Below, one piece after another: positions 59,197 through 64,000 of a stretch of 64,000 nt of DNA (position 1 is the first letter of the stretch; each line of letters begins with the position of its first letter). The position numbers and the translations under genes were made by a program. The notes beneath the pieces were generated by a model. That model did no database searches. It was not told the origin of the DNA and saw only the letters and a program-made list of their open reading frames with translations. This DNA is from Amphimedon queenslandica (Eukaryota > Porifera > Demospongiae > Haplosclerida > Niphatidae): assembly GCF_000090795.2 (NCBI RefSeq), contig NW_003546254.1, positions 66,432-130,431 on the forward strand, read 5' to 3'.

Positions 59197-61471
59197 ATCT
59201 CGTACACTCACGGTTAATGTTCTTTTTTCGTTGTCACTCATTCATCCAGCTATATATAAAGATATATATACAATATTAAAACGATAAACTAAACGGTAGA
59301 ATGACATTTTAATCTCTCATCTGTAATCTGTCCAGTTTATTTGTGTGATGTGTGGTGTTGTTTTATTTACTGTCCTTATACTCCTCAATGTGCACTGATT
59401 TCATCCCTCACTCTTTTTACTACACCCCCTCCTCCCCATCTCTCTTTATAATCTTTTTTGTTTTATCATGTAATTTTGTGTTTATTCAAGTTGTCATAAA
59501 ATAAAAAATGATTATTGACAAAAGTGATCAAAATGGGCATCTCAAAAAAATAATGGTACAATCTACACCACTTGCAACAGTGGGTCATTAAAAAATGTGA
59601 TATGTTAAGTTGTTGATACATTAACAAATATGGTCTCATTTCTAAATGGAAAAGAGGATTCATAAAATGGTTACCAAAATACCATCAAAACTAATTATAA
59701 TTAGTACCAGTCCCTCCCTATCATCTTCGCTACAAAACGACCACAAATGACATTAAAGGAAGACAGTCCACCAGACGACAAGCGAAATTCCAAGTAATAA
59801 ACAAAGAAATGTTCCTTTGATCTAATCAAGTTCCCGACTGAGGCTAGACATCTCTTAAATAATAGGATTATAATGGACATAAAAGAATAATGGCACCATT
59901 CAATTATGAGTGAGAGAGAAGACAAACATTTACAAGTCACATCGCAGATCATTGACAATGTAAAGAGAGGAACGTCTACAATGACCAGCTATGACTATTA
60001 TTGTAAGGGAATCATTACAAACATTGAGTAAGAGCCAATGTGGTATGGGTGTGTAATTTACCATTAGACACCATCTGCCTGACACTTTTGAAGTTTCTCT
60101 ATAGCTTTTGTACACATAGTGCCCACAATAACTGATTCTGTGACCCAAAGCTACAATAATAAAGGGGTAGTCCATAGTCTGGTGGTGAAATGATATTAGG
60201 CATAAAAATAGAATATTTTTATATGCAGTGAGCATAGCTTAGATCTAAACCTCAAACTACCTGTGAACATTGTGTACATTCTCGATTGTCTCTTGCTCTA
60301 AAAGAAATATTCTTGGACTATGCTAATAAACAAAAAATCACATCTCTCTATAATATGATAGTGGGACAGGGACGATGCTCCAATCATAGACATAAATTGA
60401 TGTTTCGGGCCAAATGTCAAACGGCAGATCTGCCAACATTCGACCTTTGAGCCAAAATATAAAAAAAGATAAAAAGATTTCCAAGTATAAGCAAGGATGA
60501 ACTTTCCAAACAGAGTCAGATCAAAGAAAAAAGAGCATACACACATTGTTTTTAGCTAAGGGTTGAATTGGCTAGTGGTGTGGCAAAGATACAAGGCTGT
60601 ATATGGCAAGTGCACTAGTGCAATTAGATCAATGGATGTTTCTTAGAAATACCATGGACATTCTTCAGAGGGTTACATAAACAATTCAAATGCCACAAAC
60701 ACATTCTAAACACATGATGGAAGAGTATGGGAAGGACCGAAGGAGGTTATAGATGTACATAACACAAAAATACAATACAAAATATCCCAATGCGATCATT
60801 GTTAGATCTATAGCTAAAAATGGTAAACTTAAGGACACCTGGATGATGAGACCAAATTGTAAAGCTAAAAAATGTTAGTTATCTTATCTCAAACAGTAGG
60901 CATGATTTCACTTGTATGTCAAGTCCAGTGCAGGACGTCCTTCTAGATTTAGTCATTCTTGACAGATAAAATCTTTACAATGTTATAAATCATTATGTAC
61001 TCTTGTCATCAGATACAACATTAACCTTCAATTTGAGGGAAGGGCATACTCTTCATTGTCAGGATCGTACTGCTACATGTATCTCCACTTAAAAACAATT
61101 GCAACCCTTTAATTATAATTTAATAGCTTTCCTAGTTTAAGTGTTTGTGTATAAAGGACTTGGCAAATCAGATATCAGTAGTAACTGCTTTCTTCCTTTA
61201 CATACATGTTGATCTTCCTCCATACGTTGTCTGATGCTTGTGATAATAAGCATGCACCAGTCTTTGAAGAGGAGGGAAGTAAAAAATAAGAATTACAAAA
61301 TGGTTATAATCGCCATAACGACTACTTGTAATTTCACAGTCAATGATTGACTTATAATGATTTATATGATATTAAATTACAATTACCAGTATATGCGTAC
61401 AAAATGTAATTTGTATAATTAATAAAGCACAAAATTTCCGTCCAACTCCTAGTCTTCCTTATAAGGAGGTC
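59197..61471. other. Convergent intergenic region, TFAP2 / EIF3H
   Basis: 2.3 kb, unassigned. It begins with the TFAP2 3' UTR (pyrimidine-rich). Bases ~59500-60900 are unusually free of simple repeats and palindromes compared with the rest of the window and hold several medium open frames on the minus strand that match no family I know. It may be an old insertion or a conserved non-coding stretch; I cannot decide. Confidence 0.4.
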
Positions 61472-63628
61472 TCACTGCTGATTCAGCATTTGCGATAGAT
61501 AGAGTTTAGAGAAAGCCTGTCCGCTCACGTCTATAATTTCTTCACATTGACTCTCGACTTGTTCAGCTGTTAATAAAGCTTGCTGTCTAGGAGGAGCATG
61601 GGTTGGCTTCACGTTAAGTTCTTTCTCAATTGATTTATCGTCTTCGGGTAGCAATTCCTCGCCTTCTTTAGCCCTACGAGCATTTTCCTCTTTCTGTATT
61701 AACATATGCAAAGGTAAATATAAACGTGAGTGTGTACGTGATAAATTAAAATATAATTGCAATTAGGATGTGATCTCAGCCTCAGTAATAACAACAATTA
61801 GTGCATTAACTTTTAAGGAGGAAAATACTACACAAACACACACACACATTAAAGATGATGGTCACTTTTTAACATAATTATAGGAGTTTTAAAATAGCAT
61901 AATTATCACATGCAAATGTACTCTTACGACAAAACATAAAAATAGGCTTCACTTCGTAGCTTCAAAGTTTAAAATTTTCCACACAATGCCATCAAAATAA
62001 TTACTGTAACTTGTTTGTAATTTGACATTTCCTTTGATCAAAAAAAAAATCAGAAAAGCCTTTGGTGTGCGGCAAGATACAACACACACATGTATGGTTT
62101 AAGAAGATAATATTATTAATAATTGGGCAGGCTGCCAAACCAACATCCCATGCCACAAACAGTAGTGGCTGCTAACATGGTAAGTTACGAAACAATGATG
62201 TCTGACAAATTGACAACACACAAAGAATTCAAAGAATAAGCAAAAGTGTACTACTATTCCCATTAATTTATTTATTGATTATTATCATTGATAGCAATAA
62301 TATTGGGTATGATTGCAAGTTGGGTTTTAATTTGGCAAATTTGTAGCCACGTGCCATCATTAATGGCTCAAAATGTTTTCAGTCAAATTCTAACTATTTC
62401 AAAATTATTGTATGGTTGGTAATTTTCAAGAGTGCATTTTCTTCAAAACTTCCTTAGAAGCTGACATTTGTGGGTACAAATATTCGTGGCTAGCAGTTAG
62501 CAAACTTCTTTCACTTGAATCTAGAGCACTAGCTTCCAATACATGGAATATAGTGGAATATGGAATAATAGACAAAGACTTTGGCTCCTCCACTGGCTTG
62601 GAAATAGCATGGCCCATTAATTAGTTTTTTATGTGTGGGTGGTAGTGGCTAAAATTTCATGGATAAAAATGAACTGCAAAATTAACAAAAATTAATATCC
62701 CACGAAATTTACCAACCGTACGGTAATTGTTAACACATGTGACTCACTCTCTTGAGTAGGAACTGCTGCTTCATTTGTTGCTGTTTGGTATAGTTTCTCT
62801 CATATCCTAACATCTTATAAGTCTCCTGCTGTAAGGACTCTAGGGAGTCTATCAATAAATACATGTGACTCTCCAGGTGCTGCCTGGAAATAAGAGAAGA
62901 GACAAAATAATTATTACAAAAAGAAAAAGAAAAAGGGAGAGGTATTACAGAAAGTACAGACAAAGCAAAATTTAGGGAATTGAAAGGAGAGAGAGAGGAG
63001 ATATAAGAGGGACAGGCTTACGTTGCTGATAGGTGTAGTAGGTCGTATGGTGGATCATCTGGTGCAAGGCTGTGCAGTAAACCATTGACTAGGTTAGACT
63101 GACGGAGGACGACCGGTAACTCTTCAAACATGTCACCGTGTTTCAAACCAGCAGCCTGGAGACTGAGAGAGGAGTAGACAAGAGGGGGAGAAAGAGAGGA
63201 AAAAGGTAATGGCAACAGAAGTAAAACACCCAACATAAAAATAATAAACGAAATTGATTAGCGAAATAGCCAATTCTGAATATAAATTTCAGTTTTACAA
63301 TTGCACAAACTTACCTCTCTGGAGTAAAGACGTCATTATTCTTAAGAAGATCCAACATTTCCCTTGTCAACCTAAACCCCCTCAAGCTCAAATTCCCGAG
63401 AGTTGTTTTCAGGGGGTCTGCCACATAATATACTAAAATATACTGAGTTATACTGCTTACCGTATATAAGGACGACGGACTCTTCGATTTCGAGCTGATA
63501 CTGAAAATGACTTTCAAGGAAGACCTGACTGAAATGAGGGCCGAGATAAGTTGACTGGTACCAGCCAACTTGGTGATAGTCCGCATTGACTTTTCGTAGA
63601 TTACTTAACATGTCACGTTGATACTGAC
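61472..63628 (-). CDS. EIF3H: Eukaryotic translation initiation factor 3 subunit H (5' part outside window)
   Basis: Exons in the window (minus order): 63628-63461, 63417-63315, 63162-63022, 62883-62748, 61693-61472; phases agree and the first exon starts inside the frame, so upstream exons lie beyond base 64000. eIF3h is an MPN-domain (non-catalytic) subunit of the eIF3 scaffold that loads mRNA on the 40S ribosome. Landmarks: LRKVNADYHQVGWYQSTYLG, FLESHFQYQLEIEESVVLIY, DPLKTTLGNLSLRGFRLT, FEELPVVLRQSNLVNGLL, a Gln/Lys-rich segment (YTKQQQMKQQ), RRAKEGEELLPEDD and a C-terminal IDVSGQAFSKLYLSQMLNQQ. All are colinear with human EIF3H. Confidence 0.95.
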
Positions 63629-63639
63629 CTAATGGAGAG

Positions 63640-64000
63640 GTCTTATAAAAATTCATAAAAAAATCCAAATTTAATCGGAATCAACTCAAACTTTCTACAC
63701 AACATAAGGACGTGTATATGTATCAGAAAAAATTATTAAAATGAAGAATTCTTTCCTTTTCAATTTTGGTGAAATTTGGCTTAAGACCGTGTACTATAGT
63801 ACAGGGACTTTTACCAGATTTTGGAGCAGCTTTAAAAATTCGTAAAAAATCCAAATTTGATTGGAATCCACTCAAACTTTCTACACAACATAAGGACATG
63901 TATGTGTATCAGGAAAAAATATAAAAATGTAAAATTCTCTCCTAGCCATTTTTGACAAAATATCCTGTACTATAGTACAGAAAATTTTGTCAAATTTTAA
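63640..64000 (+). repeat. Two tandem dispersed-repeat units (reaching the window edge)
   Basis: In the EIF3H intron upstream of the first exon seen. CTCAAACTTTCTACACAACA recurs at 63685 and 63871, ~186 bp apart, each followed by a TATCAGAAAAA box. These are the non-array subtype with the TTTTGGAGCAGCTTTAAAAA motif and the TACTATAGTACAG palindrome. Confidence 0.8.

Noticed and set aside
62620-62725. MITE end in the EIF3H intron (CCGTACGGTAATT with CACGAAATTT)
   Set aside because: One end resembles the other MITE termini, but I could not find the matching inverted end on the left side.

Overview
This is an AT-rich, intron-dense animal nuclear window. I recognise thirteen multi-exon gene models with GT-AG introns, most of them 60-1,000 bp long. 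The gene set (TFAP2, an XK-related scramblase-like protein, a HUNK-like kinase, B9D2, several death-domain proteins, a MALT1-like Ig/death-domain protein) is metazoan. Gene density, short intergenic gaps, death-fold proteins and endless ACATGTAC-type palindromes suggest an early-branching animal, perhaps a demosponge of the Amphimedon type. The species is inference; no ribosomal or mitochondrial marker is present.

Layout, left to right: a partial MALT1-like Ig-Ig-death-Ig gene (-, runs off the left edge); a gene-poor stretch (6.3-9.4 kb); a two-death-domain protein with a recently triplicated exon (+); B9D2 (-); a HUNK-like kinase (+); an XK-related membrane protein with a huge cytoplasmic tail (-); mitochondrial L-threonine dehydrogenase (+, with an apparent +1 frame break); acyl-protein thioesterase LYPLA (-); a tandem trio of unrecognised paralogues with IL-1/beta-trefoil-like motifs (+); POP1 (-); PITHD1 (+); MRPL15 (-); TFAP2 (+); and the 3' part of EIF3H (-, runs off the right edge). 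All exon coordinates were derived by hand from splice sites and homology, and the reading frames close for every complete model except TDH.

Neighbouring genes mostly alternate strand. Head-to-head pairs share very short promoters (POP1/PITHD1 68 bp, LYPLA/first paralogue 169 bp, XKR/TDH 315 bp, B9D2/HUNK 518 bp), and convergent pairs are also close (TDH/LYPLA 188 bp, third paralogue/POP1 187 bp).

Introns carry most of the repeats. There are three arrays of a ~177-bp satellite, partly with a dimeric higher-order pattern; solitary relatives of it; several MITE-like elements with terminal inverted repeats; foldback elements; and purine or pyrimidine simple-sequence tracts that sit preferentially after donors or before acceptors. 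The most promising undescribed system is the three-gene cluster at 35.0-40.8 kb: leaderless, five exons each, identical intron phases, and a core that resembles an IL-1-type beta-trefoil cytokine. Death-domain and MALT1-like proteins lie nearby.
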